Shown: positions 7,914 to 16,535 of the stretch, piece after piece
How the letters are laid out: the number at the start of each line of letters is the position of its first letter
Position numbering within the stretch: the first letter of the stretch is position 1
Assembly (NCBI RefSeq): GCF_000282635.1
Contig: NZ_AKIW01000016.1
Span: forward strand, 1-64,000
Source of the DNA: Variovorax sp. CF313
GTDB taxonomy: Bacteria > Pseudomonadota > Gammaproteobacteria > Burkholderiales > Burkholderiaceae_C
Length of the DNA stretch: 64,000 bases
Reading direction: 5' to 3'
Position numbers and translations under genes: made by a program
The notes under the pieces: generated by a model
Told to the model about the DNA's origin: nothing
What the model saw: only the letters and a program-made list of their open reading frames with translations
The model's database searches: none

Positions 7914-9520
7914 CCCCGAACGGACCTGGACCGTATTGGCGCTGGGGCCTGGCGCTGTTGTTCGCGGCTTTCGCACTGCTCGCCACCGGCTGCGCCACCC
8001 TGCCCGACGAGGCCCCGCGCGCACCCACCAAGGCCATGGCCGTCTCGGCCGACACCGCCCTCGGCAAGCTCGCGCTGGCCTTGCAGCCCGACCCCGACCT
8101 GAGCGGTTTTCGCCTGATGCCCGGTGGCGACTTCGCCTTCGACACCCGCATCCAGCTGGCCCGCCGTGCCCAGCGCACGCTCGACGTGCAGTACTACCAG
8201 ATCGAGAACGACGAGACCGGCCGCTACCTGCTGCGCACCCTGCGCGACGCCGCCCAGCGCGGCGTGCGCGTGCGAGTGCTGATGGACGATCTCTACACCT
8301 CGGGCGAGGACGAACTGCTGCTCGGCTTTGCCGCCACGCCCAACGTCGAACTGCGCCTGTTCAACCCGTTCCCGGCCGGGCGCGCGAGCATCCTGAAGCG
8401 CTTCACCGCCTCGCTGTTCGACTTCAGCCGCGTCAACCGGCGCATGCACAACAAGCTGTTCATCGCCGACGGCGCGATGGCGGTGGCGGGCGGGCGCAAC
8501 ATCGGCAACCAGTACTTCACGCGCACCGCGGGCGAGAATTTTCTCGACCTCGACACCTTCGTCACCGGTGCGCTGATCCCGCGGCTGGGCAGCCTGTTCG
8601 ACCAGTACTGGAACAGCATCTACGTGCGGCCGATCCAGTCGGTGGTGCGCAGCGAGTTGTCGGCCGAAGAGCTGCAGCGCCGCTTCGACGCGGTCACCGG
8701 CCCCGACACCACTCCACCGCCGCCGAAGCCCGCGCCCAACGACCTGCTCGGCTACAGCCCGATGGTGGAAGACCTGAACGCCGGCAAGCTCGGCCTGATC
8801 TGGACCACCGCCGAGGCCTATGCCGATTCGCCCGAGCGCGTGATCGGCAAGACCGCCTCCTACGGCGGCGTGCCGCTGCTCGACGTCGACAGCGTGCGCT
8901 ACAACGTGGTCGAGCAGATGCGCCGTGCACGCTCCGAAGTGACCATCGTCTCGCCCTACCTGATCCCGGGCGCCACGGGGCTGGAGGTGATGCGCGAGAT
9001 CCGCAACCGCAACGTGAAGATCAGCGTCGTCACCAATTCGCTGGCCGCCACCGACGAGCCGCTGGTGCACACCGCCTACCGCCGCTACCGGCCCGACATG
9101 CTCAAGCTCGGCGCCGACCTCTACGAGCTGAGCTCCACGCGCACCCGGCGCAGCGTGCGGCTGGGCCTGTTCGGCACCTCGGTGGGCAGGCTGCATGCCA
9201 AGTCGGCCGTGATCGACCGGCGCACGCTGTTCGTCGGCTCGATGAATTTCGACCCGCGCTCGGAGTCGGCCAACACCGAGATCGGGCTGATCATCCACAG
9301 CGCCGAGATGGCGCAGCAGGCGCTGAAACTCATCGACGTGCTCAAGCAGCAGGGCGCCTACCGGCTGCGCTTTGCCGAAGGCAGCAACGAGTCGCGCATC
9401 GAATGGGTCAGCGAGGATGCCGGCAAGCTCACCGTGCTGACCGAGGAGCCCGACTCCAGTTTCTGGGGCCGGGTCATGCTCGAATTGCTGGCGCCGCTGA
9501 CGCCGGAGAGCCTGCTCTAG
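7835..9520 (+). CDS. Phospholipase D / cardiolipin synthase-like lipoprotein
   Basis: A PLD-superfamily protein of about 561 residues with two HKD motifs: H205-x-K207 (MHNKLFIADG, followed by GGRN) and H454-x-K456 (LHAKSAVID, followed by GSMNFD). Such proteins cleave or transfer phosphatidyl groups, for example in cardiolipin synthesis. A lipoprotein signal with the lipobox LATGC lies near residue 51, unusually far in. The first 30 or so codons come from repeat copy C. The true start is unclear: ATG 7835, TTG 7817 (just after rpoN), or an unconventional codon nearer the hydrophobic stretch. Location is likely outer-membrane or periplasmic. It follows rpoN closely and may be read through from it. 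Confidence 0.85.
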   Translation: MRTSCRFANPLAGGNTCGPAEPVPRCSPNGPGPYWRWGLALLFAAFALLATGCATLPDEAPRAPTKAMAVSADTALGKLALALQPDPDLSGFRLMPGGDFAFDTRIQLARRAQRTLDVQYYQIENDETGRYLLRTLRDAAQRGVRVRVLMDDLYTSGEDELLLGFAATPNVELRLFNPFPAGRASILKRFTASLFDFSRVNRRMHNKLFIADGAMAVAGGRNIGNQYFTRTAGENFLDLDTFVTGALIPRLGSLFDQYWNSIYVRPIQSVVRSELSAEELQRRFDAVTGPDTTPPPPKPAPNDLLGYSPMVEDLNAGKLGLIWTTAEAYADSPERVIGKTASYGGVPLLDVDSVRYNVVEQMRRARSEVTIVSPYLIPGATGLEVMREIRNRNVKISVVTNSLAATDEPLVHTAYRRYRPDMLKLGADLYELSSTRTRRSVRLGLFGTSVGRLHAKSAVIDRRTLFVGSMNFDPRSESANTEIGLIIHSAEMAQQALKLIDVLKQQGAYRLRFAEGSNESRIEWVSEDAGKLTVLTEEPDSSFWGRVMLELLAPLTPESLL

Positions 9521-9557
9521 CTGGTGCTCGTGGCGCCGGCGAGGCCGGGCAGCGGTG

Positions 9558-10202
9558 TCATTGCACGTTGACCGCTTCGACCTGCACCAGCAGCTTCACC
9601 TTGTTCTCGAAGCCGAAGTTCAGCCCCCAGGTGATGCCCCAGTCGCTGCGCTCCACCGTGGTCTCGAAGTCGCCGCCGCACACCTGGCGGTTGATCAGCG
9701 GGCTCAGGTAGCAGTTGAAGCGCACGGCCTTCAGCGTCACAGGCCTGGTCTGGCCCATCAGCGTGAGCGTGCCGGGCACGTCGGTCACCTTGCCGCCGCT
9801 GAAATCGATGCGGTCGGCCACGAAGCGGCCGATCGGAAACTCGGCCACGTTGAAGAAATCCTTGCTCTGCACATGGCGGTTGAGCAGGTCGACGCCGGTG
9901 TTGATGGAGCTGATGTCCATCGTGATGTCGACCTTGCCGCTGGCGCCGGTGCCGTCAATCTGCACGGAGCCGTCCTTGGTGCTGAAGCGCCCGCGGTTGG
10001 TGGTGGTGCCGTAGTGCCCCATCTCGTACATCACGAAGGTGTGAGTCGGATCGATCACGTAGTTGGCGTTCTTCGCCGGCCCGCCCGCGGGCTTGGCGGC
10101 CACGGCCGGGGCGAATTCCGTTGGCAGTTGCTGTTGCTGCGCCGTGGCGCTGCCGGTGAATGCGGCGGCCGACAGGGCCGCGGCGAGAAGGAGCTTTTTC
10201 AT
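9558..10202 (-). CDS. YceI family periplasmic protein (first copy)
   Basis: A 214-residue secreted protein with signal peptide MKKLLLAAALSAAAFTGSATA and a YceI lipocalin-like beta-barrel. Typical features are YVIDPTHTFVMYEMGH, then ITMDISSINTG, LLNRHVQSKDFFNVAEFP and LTLMGQTRPVTL, with two cysteines near the C-terminal third (FNCYL, QVCGGDFE). YceI proteins bind isoprenoid or other amphiphilic molecules in the periplasm. The start at 10202 gives the signal peptide directly. It is the last gene of the b561-YceI-YceI minus-strand operon, 56 bases after the second YceI gene. Confidence 0.88.
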   Translation of the reverse strand: MKKLLLAAALSAAAFTGSATAQQQQLPTEFAPAVAAKPAGGPAKNANYVIDPTHTFVMYEMGHYGTTTNRGRFSTKDGSVQIDGTGASGKVDITMDISSINTGVDLLNRHVQSKDFFNVAEFPIGRFVADRIDFSGGKVTDVPGTLTLMGQTRPVTLKAVRFNCYLSPLINRQVCGGDFETTVERSDWGITWGLNFGFENKVKLLVQVEAVNVQ

Positions 10203-10258
10203 GGTGTTGGATGCGGGAGGAAAGAGGAAAGTGAGTGAGGGGCGGACAGCCTGGCGCT

Positions 10259-10852
10259 TCACAACGGCCCGAAGCCCGTGAGCGTGAACCTGAAGCGCAC
10301 CTGCACGTCGTTGCCGACCGTCGAGGTGTCGGTCCATTCGCCTTCGCCCACCTTGTAGTCGAGCCGCTGGATCGTGAAGCTCCCCGTGGCAACCGCCTCC
10401 TTGCCGCCGGCCGCGGCGATGCTGACGGGCACCGTCACGTATTTGGCGATGCCCTTGATGGTGAGCTTGCCCGCCATCTCGAACTTGCCGTCGCCCAGCG
10501 CCTTGATGGCGCTCGACTGGAAGCTTGCCTGCGGGAAGTGCGCGGCGTCGAACCACGGCTGCTTGGGCAGTTCCGCATCGCTCATCGGGACGCCGAAGCC
10601 GGCGCTGGCCGTGTCGATCTGCAGCGCGACGGTGCCGCCCTCGGGCTTCTTCGGGTCGAAGGCCACCTGCGCGTCGAATTTCTTGAACGTGCCTTCCACG
10701 GGCACGCCCATTTGCTTGCTGACGAAGACGATCTGGCTCTTGTCGGCCACGAGCTTTGCCGCTGCGGGCTCGGCGCCGGCCGGCAGCGCCAGGGTGGCGA
10801 AAGCCAGCGCCGCGAGCGACGGCGCGAGACGGAAAAACAGGCGCTTGATCAT
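10259..10852 (-). CDS. YceI family periplasmic protein (second copy)
   Basis: A 197-residue secreted protein with a signal peptide ending near AGAEPA (residue 28). YceI-fold landmarks include LVADKSQIVFVSKQMG, FKKFDAQVAFDPKKPE, WFDAAHFPQASFQS, GKLTIKGIAKYVTVPV and a terminal RFRFTLTGFGPL. It is clearly diverged from the neighbouring YceI copy (no cysteines, shorter). The start overlaps the cytochrome b561 stop by 4 bases, so the two are probably translationally coupled. A shared role in quinone or isoprenoid-linked periplasmic electron transfer is the usual guess for b561-YceI pairs and remains inference. Confidence 0.87.
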   Translation of the reverse strand: MIKRLFFRLAPSLAALAFATLALPAGAEPAAAKLVADKSQIVFVSKQMGVPVEGTFKKFDAQVAFDPKKPEGGTVALQIDTASAGFGVPMSDAELPKQPWFDAAHFPQASFQSSAIKALGDGKFEMAGKLTIKGIAKYVTVPVSIAAAGGKEAVATGSFTIQRLDYKVGEGEWTDTSTVGNDVQVRFRFTLTGFGPL

Positions 10853-11433
10853 CGAGCTGGTTCCTTGCGTGGCCGGGGCCACATGCGTTTGAGAAGACCG
10901 TCGCGGTCGATCCAGTGGTGCTTGAGCACCGCCGCCACGTGCAGCAGCGTGACGCCCGCCAGCACGAAGGCGCAGTTGCGGTGCAGCGGCTGCAGCACCG
11001 CCTCGGCGAAGGCGTGGTCGACCGGGACGAAGTCGGGCAGCGGCAGCACGCCGAACCACGCCACCGGCATGCCCATGGCCGAGCTGTAGGCCCACCCGGA
11101 CAGCGGCACCGCGAAGAACAGCAGGTACATCAGCGTGTGGCTGATGCGGTAGCTCGCCAGCTGGAGCGCCGACATGCCCGGCGGGAGCGCCGGTGGGCGA
11201 TGCCCGAGCCGCCACAGCAGCCGCAGCGCCGACAGCGCGAGGATGGTGACGCCCGCCCACTTGTGCCAGCTGTAGATCTTCAGGCGCAGCGGCGAGAACG
11301 GCAGCCCCGTCATGTAGAGCCCTACGCCGAACGAGCCCACGATCAGGGCCGCAAGCAGCCAGTGCAGCGCCATCGTGAACGGGTCGTAGCGCGGGTCGGC
11401 GGCGAGGGGGGATGAGGATGTGTCGGCGGACAT
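10849..11433 (-). CDS. Cytochrome b561 family di-heme membrane protein
   Basis: A 194-residue four-helix membrane protein of the bacterial cytochrome b561 family, which passes electrons from ubiquinol to periplasmic acceptors. Helices lie near residues 22-42, 55-75, 95-118 and 148-170. Candidate heme ligands are the histidines in MALHWLLAA, SWHKWAG, QPLHRN and LLHVAA. It is the first gene of the operon with the two YceI genes. The intergenic space to the kinase gene upstream is 91 bases. Confidence 0.9.
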   Translation of the reverse strand: MSADTSSSPLAADPRYDPFTMALHWLLAALIVGSFGVGLYMTGLPFSPLRLKIYSWHKWAGVTILALSALRLLWRLGHRPPALPPGMSALQLASYRISHTLMYLLFFAVPLSGWAYSSAMGMPVAWFGVLPLPDFVPVDHAFAEAVLQPLHRNCAFVLAGVTLLHVAAVLKHHWIDRDGLLKRMWPRPRKEPAR

Positions 11434-11524
11434 CGTGAGCAGGACAGGCGGCCTGTGCGCGGAGCATATATCGGAAGCGATGACATCACCGCACGGCCCG
11501 TGCCAGCCCGCCGCCCTGCCGGCC

Positions 11525-13315
11525 TCAGCCCTGCGACGGCTGTTGCGCCCTCAGCAGCACCCCGCGCAGTTCGTCCGGCTGCACCGGCTTGCGCAGCGCA
11601 TGCCAGCCACGCTCGGCGGCGAGCCGCTGGGTGGCTTCGTTGATGTCGGCCGAAATCAGCGCGATCGCCAGCGACGGCTTCTGCCGCTGCAGCTTGTCGG
11701 CCAGCGCGATGCCGTCGAGCGCACCCGGCAGGCGGATGTCGCACAGCGCCGCGTCGAGCGCGCGCAGGTCGGCCAGCGCCAGCGCCTCGGCGGCGCTGGC
11801 ATAGACGCGCGGCTCCACGTCCCATTGCCGCAGCAGGGCACTGAGACTGTCGGCCACCACCGTGTTGTCTTCCACCACCAGCACTGCGAGCCCGGGGCGC
11901 AGCGTGTGCGTTGCATCGGCGCCGTCGTCCTGCGGCGCGGAAGCAGGGCGCGCCGCCACCATCGCGCCGTCGGGCGCGGCAGGCAGCTCGAAGCTGAACA
12001 CCGACCCCCGCCCCGGCGCCGAGCGAAGCGACACCGCAATGCCGAGCTGCGCCGCCAGCCGCCGCACGATCGCCAAGCCCAGCCCGTGGCCGCGCTGCAG
12101 GTTGCGCTCGACGTTGCCGATCTGCTCGAAGTCGTCGAACACGCGCTGCTGCGCGTCGGCCGCGATGCCGATGCCGCTGTCGCGCACCTCGACGCGCCAG
12201 GCACGGCCGGTCCCGCGCCGGCGCGCCCGCACCGCCAGCAGCACGCGCCCGCGCGGCGTGAACTTGACGGCGTTGTCGACCAGGTTGGCGAGCACGCGGC
12301 GCACCGACAAGGTGTCGCTCCAGGCGATGGCGTCGTGCGGGCAGCGCACCAGCACCCGGCCGTCGCCTGCCTGCCGCGCCAGCCCCAGCAGCAGGGGCGC
12401 CAGAGCCACTGCCGCCGGACGCAGCGGATCGACCGCGGCCTCGATGCGGCCGATTTCGAGCAGCTGGTTGGTCAGCCCTTCGAGCGCTTGCTGCGCGCGC
12501 GCCAGCGAGCCCACGGTGTACTGAACCGCCTCCATGTCCGCGCCGCTGTTCAGCTGCTGGCGCAGCACTTCGGCCTGCAGGCCGATGGCCATCACCGGCT
12601 GGCGCAGGTCGTGGTTGGCGGCAGAGAAGAAGCGCAGCCGCTCGGCCTGCGCCTGCTCGGAGGCGCGCAGGCCGGCCAGCGCCTGTTCGCGCAGCGTGCG
12701 CTCGTTGAGCCGCAGGCCGATGTTCTCCTCGAGCTGGCGCGAGCGCTCGGCCACCAGCTTCCACATCATCGCGATCAGCCCGATGCCGATGACCGCCACG
12801 GCCATCATCACCGGCGCACCCAGCCAGAGGCCTGTGACGATGATCGGCGCCAGCAGCAGCGTGATCGCCAACTGGGTGGCCGGCGTATAGAACGACACCG
12901 AGAAGGCCGACGACAGCGTCATGCCCATCAGGATCAGGCCCAGCAGCAGCTGCAGGTCGGCGCGCGCAGGGTCGAACAGCAGCACGCCGGCCAGCCCGTG
13001 CGCCAGTTCCCAGATGGCCGTGCGCAGCGTGTGCGTGCGCTGTTCCTCGCGCAGGGTTTCGGGCGTGAAGGGCTCGGGCAGGCGCTGCGGGAAGAAGCCG
13101 CGCATCACCGTCACCCCGGTGACCAGTGCGATCCACACCAGCGCGCGCGGCACCGAGTATTGCCAGGCGAAGAGCGCCGCCACGCCGCAGTTCAGCAGGT
13201 ATTGCACCAGCAGCACCGGGCCGATGGGCCGGATGGACAGCCGCAGCACCTCGCACTGGATCGCGAAGCGGTCGCTGCTGCCGGTGGGGGCCGGGGATGC
13301 GGGGGTGGGAGGCAT
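11525..13315 (-). CDS. Hybrid sensor histidine kinase with C-terminal receiver
   Basis: A 596-residue membrane kinase. The N-terminal half has about six membrane helices (residues 25-190) and no evident periplasmic sensor domain. The dimerisation box is AANHDLRQP with phospho-acceptor His235. An ATPase domain follows with N-box (LANLVDNAVKF), G1 (DSGIGI) and G2 (GHGLGLAI). A receiver domain has Asp526 in DAALCDIRLPG and a late Lys in ALRKPV. No output domain is present, so it must pass the phosphate to an unlinked partner. The ATG at 13315 is the first in frame before the conserved region. It shares the HDLRQP box with two further hybrid kinases at 51-56 kb. Confidence 0.9.
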   Translation of the reverse strand: MPPTPASPAPTGSSDRFAIQCEVLRLSIRPIGPVLLVQYLLNCGVAALFAWQYSVPRALVWIALVTGVTVMRGFFPQRLPEPFTPETLREEQRTHTLRTAIWELAHGLAGVLLFDPARADLQLLLGLILMGMTLSSAFSVSFYTPATQLAITLLLAPIIVTGLWLGAPVMMAVAVIGIGLIAMMWKLVAERSRQLEENIGLRLNERTLREQALAGLRASEQAQAERLRFFSAANHDLRQPVMAIGLQAEVLRQQLNSGADMEAVQYTVGSLARAQQALEGLTNQLLEIGRIEAAVDPLRPAAVALAPLLLGLARQAGDGRVLVRCPHDAIAWSDTLSVRRVLANLVDNAVKFTPRGRVLLAVRARRRGTGRAWRVEVRDSGIGIAADAQQRVFDDFEQIGNVERNLQRGHGLGLAIVRRLAAQLGIAVSLRSAPGRGSVFSFELPAAPDGAMVAARPASAPQDDGADATHTLRPGLAVLVVEDNTVVADSLSALLRQWDVEPRVYASAAEALALADLRALDAALCDIRLPGALDGIALADKLQRQKPSLAIALISADINEATQRLAAERGWHALRKPVQPDELRGVLLRAQQPSQG

Positions 13316-13397
13316 CGGCAAATCGACTATATAGAGAAGGTGCGTGACGCGGCGACAATGGAGTCCCCTAGTCGGGCTTCCCGATGGCCAATTTTTT

Positions 13398-14627
13398 GTG
13401 AACGATCTCTCTCTTTTCCTGCCTTGCGCCGCCGGCGTCGAGGAATTCCTCGCCCAGGAGGTGCACGCCCTGACCGGCCGCGCCGGGCAAGACCTGCTCA
13501 CGCTGCGCGGCGGCGTGCGGGTGCGCGCCGACTGGCGCGACGCCCTGAAGCTCAACCTGCACAGCCGGCTCGCGCAGCGCGTGCTGGTCGAGCTGGCCCA
13601 CGCGCCCTACCGCAACGAGAACGACCTCTACGCCATCGCCAACGGCGTGGCCTGGGAGATCTGGTTCACGCCGAAGCAGACCTTCAAGATCGAGACCACT
13701 GCCCAGCACAGCCCGCTGCAGAGCCTGAACTTCGCCACCCTGCGCATCAAGGACGCCATTGCCGACCGCTTCCGCGCCAAGGCGAACGGCGTGCGCCCGA
13801 GCATCGAGACCCAGTGGCCCGACTGCCGCGTGTTCGCGCACCTGACCACCGACACCTGCACGCTGTACATCGACACCTCGGGCGAGCCGCTGTTCAAGCG
13901 CGGCTGGCGCCAGGACAAGGGCGACGCCCCGCTGAAGGAAACCCTGGCCGCCGCCATGCTGGCCGCCAGCGGCTGGTGGAACCCCGAGACCGGCGAAGTG
14001 TCCACGCAGCCGCTGTACGACCCCTGCTGCGGCAGCGGCACCATCGCCATCGAGGCGGCGCAGATCGCGCGCGGCATCGCGGCCGGGTCGCTGCGGCGCT
14101 TCGGGTTCGAGAAACTGTTGCCGTTCCAGGCGCATGTCTGGAACGCGATCCGGCAGGAAGCCGAGACCACCGTGCGCGAAGGCAGCGTGGCGATCTTCGG
14201 CTCCGACGTGTCGCACCGCATGGTCGACTTCGCCGAACGCAATGCCGAGCGCGCCGGTGTGGCGCAAGCGGTCGAGTTCCGCGGCGGCGATGCCTTGCAG
14301 CGCATGCCCCCGGCCGAAGGCGGCGTGATCGTGCTCAACCCGCCGTACGGCGAGCGCATCGAAGTGGGCGGCGTGGCCGGCACGGGCCGTTCCGGCGCGC
14401 GCGAATCGGCGCAGGGCGAGGGGGGCGACGGCGGCGAGTTCTTCCCGCAACTCGCCACCCACTGGAAGAAGAACTACGCCGGCTGGACCGCCTGGGTGCT
14501 GACGCCCGACCTGAAGCTGCCCAGGCAGATGCGGCTGAAGGAGTCGCGCCGCGTGCCGATGTGGAACGGGCCGATCGAGTGCCGGCTGTTCCGCTTCGAT
14601 ATGGTCGCGGGCTCAGCGCGGAAGTAG
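13398..14627 (+). CDS. THUMP-domain class I RNA guanine-N2 methyltransferase (RlmL/RlmK-like N-terminal type)
   Basis: A 409-residue SAM-dependent methyltransferase that probably modifies a guanine in 23S rRNA. It has a ferredoxin-like/THUMP N-terminus (about 1-160, PCAAGVEEFLAQEV to CTLYIDTSGEPLFKRGWR). The Rossmann methyltransferase core has motif I YDPCCGSGTIAIEA and the catalytic NPPY at 314-317. It lacks the second methyltransferase half of E. coli RlmKL, as is common outside gammaproteobacteria. I chose GTG 13398 because MNDLSLFLPCAAGVEEF fits the family N-terminus; GTG 13344 is possible. Its end overlaps the convergent gene by 15 bases. Confidence 0.85.
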   Translation: MNDLSLFLPCAAGVEEFLAQEVHALTGRAGQDLLTLRGGVRVRADWRDALKLNLHSRLAQRVLVELAHAPYRNENDLYAIANGVAWEIWFTPKQTFKIETTAQHSPLQSLNFATLRIKDAIADRFRAKANGVRPSIETQWPDCRVFAHLTTDTCTLYIDTSGEPLFKRGWRQDKGDAPLKETLAAAMLAASGWWNPETGEVSTQPLYDPCCGSGTIAIEAAQIARGIAAGSLRRFGFEKLLPFQAHVWNAIRQEAETTVREGSVAIFGSDVSHRMVDFAERNAERAGVAQAVEFRGGDALQRMPPAEGGVIVLNPPYGERIEVGGVAGTGRSGARESAQGEGGDGGEFFPQLATHWKKNYAGWTAWVLTPDLKLPRQMRLKESRRVPMWNGPIECRLFRFDMVAGSARK

Positions 14628-15080
14628 CGCGCCTTCGGGCCGCGGCTGCTCCCTGGCGGCTTCCTTGGGCCGGACGGCGCAGGCCGCGTTGACTGTGCGC
14701 ATGACGAGATCGCGCGCGCCGGCCAGCGTCAGGGGATGGATGTCGTCCTCTTCGAAATGCCTCACCGCGACGGGCTCGCCGACGAAGTCCGGATGGCCGA
14801 AGTAGGTGGTGCTCACGTAGCGCGCGCTGCGGGTCTCGCAATCGACCTTGGCACGGGCCTGGAAAGAGCGGAACCGGATGCCCTCGCGTTCCGTGCGGTC
14901 CTCCGGCAGGCTCATGCGCAGGCTCACGAGCCGGTTCGATCCTTCCACCTCGACGCTGGTCGGCTCCACCTGCACGTAGCTGCTGGCGGCATCGCCGGGC
15001 GTGCCCGACAGGGTCAGCCACTCGGCCCGCACTCCCGTGGACGCGAGCACGACGAGACAGAGCAGCGGGAGACGTTTCAT
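14613..15080 (-). CDS. Surface-adhesin E-like secreted protein
   Basis: A 155-residue exported protein with signal peptide MKRLPLLCLVVLASTGVRA. The mature part has the layout WLTLSG...SSYVQVEPTSVEVEGSNRLVSLRMSL, then a cysteine pair (VDCETR and NAACAV). This looks like the Adhesin_E (haemophilus protein E-like) family of small exported proteins, many of which are of unknown function. The start at 15080 gives a clean signal peptide. Convergent overlap with the RNA methyltransferase means the two genes share their 3' ends and no terminator lies between them. Confidence 0.65.
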   Translation of the reverse strand: MKRLPLLCLVVLASTGVRAEWLTLSGTPGDAASSYVQVEPTSVEVEGSNRLVSLRMSLPEDRTEREGIRFRSFQARAKVDCETRSARYVSTTYFGHPDFVGEPVAVRHFEEDDIHPLTLAGARDLVMRTVNAACAVRPKEAAREQPRPEGALLPR

Positions 15081-15192
15081 GAAGGAAGGGCGGGGGTGGG
15101 CAGGCAACGGCCCATTTTCGCCGGGCGGGCCGACAAGGGCCTGACTCCGGCCCTGCATGGTGCAACATCGGCGATATTCCCCCGCACATTCC

Positions 15193-15621
15193 ATGACCCT
15201 GACAGAATCCGGCCCCGTCGTCATCGACACCAACATCGCGCTCGACCTGCTGGTCTTCGAAGATCCCGCCTGGGGACCGCTGACCGTGCGGCTTGCCGCA
15301 GGCGAACTGCACTGGCTGGCCTCGGCCGCCATGCGCACCGAGCTCGAACGCGTGCTGGGCTACCCGCTGATCGCCCGGCGCATGGCGCAGCGCGGGCTGG
15401 AAGCGCCGGCGGTGCTGGCCGATTTCGATGCGCGGGTGCGGATGGTGGAAGGCACTCCGCCGCGCGCGCCCTGCGTGTGCAGCGACCCCGACGACCAGGT
15501 GTTCATCGACCTGGCCGTGGCGCACGGCGCACTGCTGCTGAGCAAGGACCGGGCGGTGCTGTCGATGAAGAAGCGGCTGGCACTGCGCGGTGTGGCGGTG
15601 CAGGCGGCGTTCGCACCTTAG
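15193..15621 (+). CDS. PIN-domain ribonuclease, putative toxin component
   Basis: A 142-residue PIN-fold protein of the 'putative toxin-antitoxin component' type. Acidic catalytic residues are visible in VVIDTNIALDLL (Asp/Asn), RTELERVLGYPL (Glu), CSDPDDQVFIDLA (Asp pair) and LLSKDRAVL (Asp). PIN toxins cleave RNA, often tRNA or mRNA. No antitoxin gene is visible next to it: upstream is a divergent adhesin-like gene, downstream a convergent kinase-like gene. It may therefore be a stand-alone nuclease. ATG 15193 removes a non-conserved 12-residue extension. The gene ends overlapping the convergent neighbour by 4 bases. Confidence 0.78.
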   Translation: MTLTESGPVVIDTNIALDLLVFEDPAWGPLTVRLAAGELHWLASAAMRTELERVLGYPLIARRMAQRGLEAPAVLADFDARVRMVEGTPPRAPCVCSDPDDQVFIDLAVAHGALLLSKDRAVLSMKKRLALRGVAVQAAFAP

Positions 15622-16535
15622 TTCGGGAGCGCGGGCGGCGCCAGGTGCCACTGCCCCAGCAACCGCGCCACCGCCCGCACCCGCTGCGTATCCCGTCCCC
15701 ATCGCCGGCTCGCCGGCAGCTTCTGCGCCCACTTCATGCGCCGGGCTGCATTCGCGATGCGCTCGCGCACCTCTTCGTTCACGCCGGCCAGCGCCGCATG
15801 CCAGTGCTGCCCCGCGGCCTGCGGCGCAGCGGCTTCCAGCATCATGGCCGTGGAGTGCAGGTAGCTCAGCCAGTCGCGCGCCTGGCATTCGGCCAGCGTC
15901 ATGACCTCGGCCGGGTCGTCCTCGAAGTCGATGTAGCCGATCACGCCGTCGGGGCACTGCACGAGGTTGCGGTCGAAGGCCTGGCTCAGGTGCTGGCCGC
16001 ACATGTGCACGGCGGCAATCGCGGCAAGGCCTTCGCGCCACACGGCCAGCAGCGCGGCTGGGCCGGCGGCGGCGGCCTGGTCGAGCCGCTCCTGCAGCAC
16101 GACCGTCGCGCGGCCGCTTTCGCCCAGGTCCGAGATCAGCAGGCCGTCCGGCTGCTGCGCCAGCACCACCGGCACGCGCAGGCCCGCGGCCGCGAGCTGC
16201 TTGAGCCGCCGAGCCTCGGTCGCGATGGCCGCCTCGCCGCCCGGGTTGGGCACCGGCTTGATGATGTCCAGCCCCGCCATGCGCGCGACCGCCGCCATCA
16301 CGCGATAGCCCCATTTGCCGTGCCGGGGCCCGGCCTTCTTGAGCCACACGCGTTCGCTGCCGAAGCGGTGGCTCGCCACGTTCTTCTCCTGCCGCGGCAG
16401 GGTGGTGCGCAGGAACTCCGCGTAGTCGCCGGGTGCCGGCGGGTTCGGCAGGAGCGCGTCGAGGGGCGCGGGCGCCGAAGCTGCGCCCTTGCGCGATTGC
16501 AGGCGCCCATTGGCGCCTCGTCTCAAAGGATTCAT
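15618..16535 (-). CDS. Protein-kinase-fold phosphotransferase-like protein
   Basis: A 305-residue cytoplasmic protein with partial kinase-fold landmarks. These are VWLKKAGPRHGKWGYR (possible ATP-binding Lys), LLISDLGESG hinge, IAAVHMCGQHLSQAFDRNLVQ (catalytic-loop-like His/Asn) and YIDFEDDPAE (metal-binding Asp, DFE instead of DFG). This resembles atypical bacterial kinases of the RIO/Kdo-kinase/aminoglycoside phosphotransferase class. The substrate is unknown. Its start overlaps the stop of the upstream glutamate-synthase-like gene by 4 bases (ATGA), so the two are translated together. An envelope glycolipid or small-molecule substrate is possible. Confidence 0.6.
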   Translation of the reverse strand: MNPLRRGANGRLQSRKGAASAPAPLDALLPNPPAPGDYAEFLRTTLPRQEKNVASHRFGSERVWLKKAGPRHGKWGYRVMAAVARMAGLDIIKPVPNPGGEAAIATEARRLKQLAAAGLRVPVVLAQQPDGLLISDLGESGRATVVLQERLDQAAAAGPAALLAVWREGLAAIAAVHMCGQHLSQAFDRNLVQCPDGVIGYIDFEDDPAEVMTLAECQARDWLSYLHSTAMMLEAAAPQAAGQHWHAALAGVNEEVRERIANAARRMKWAQKLPASRRWGRDTQRVRAVARLLGQWHLAPPALPN

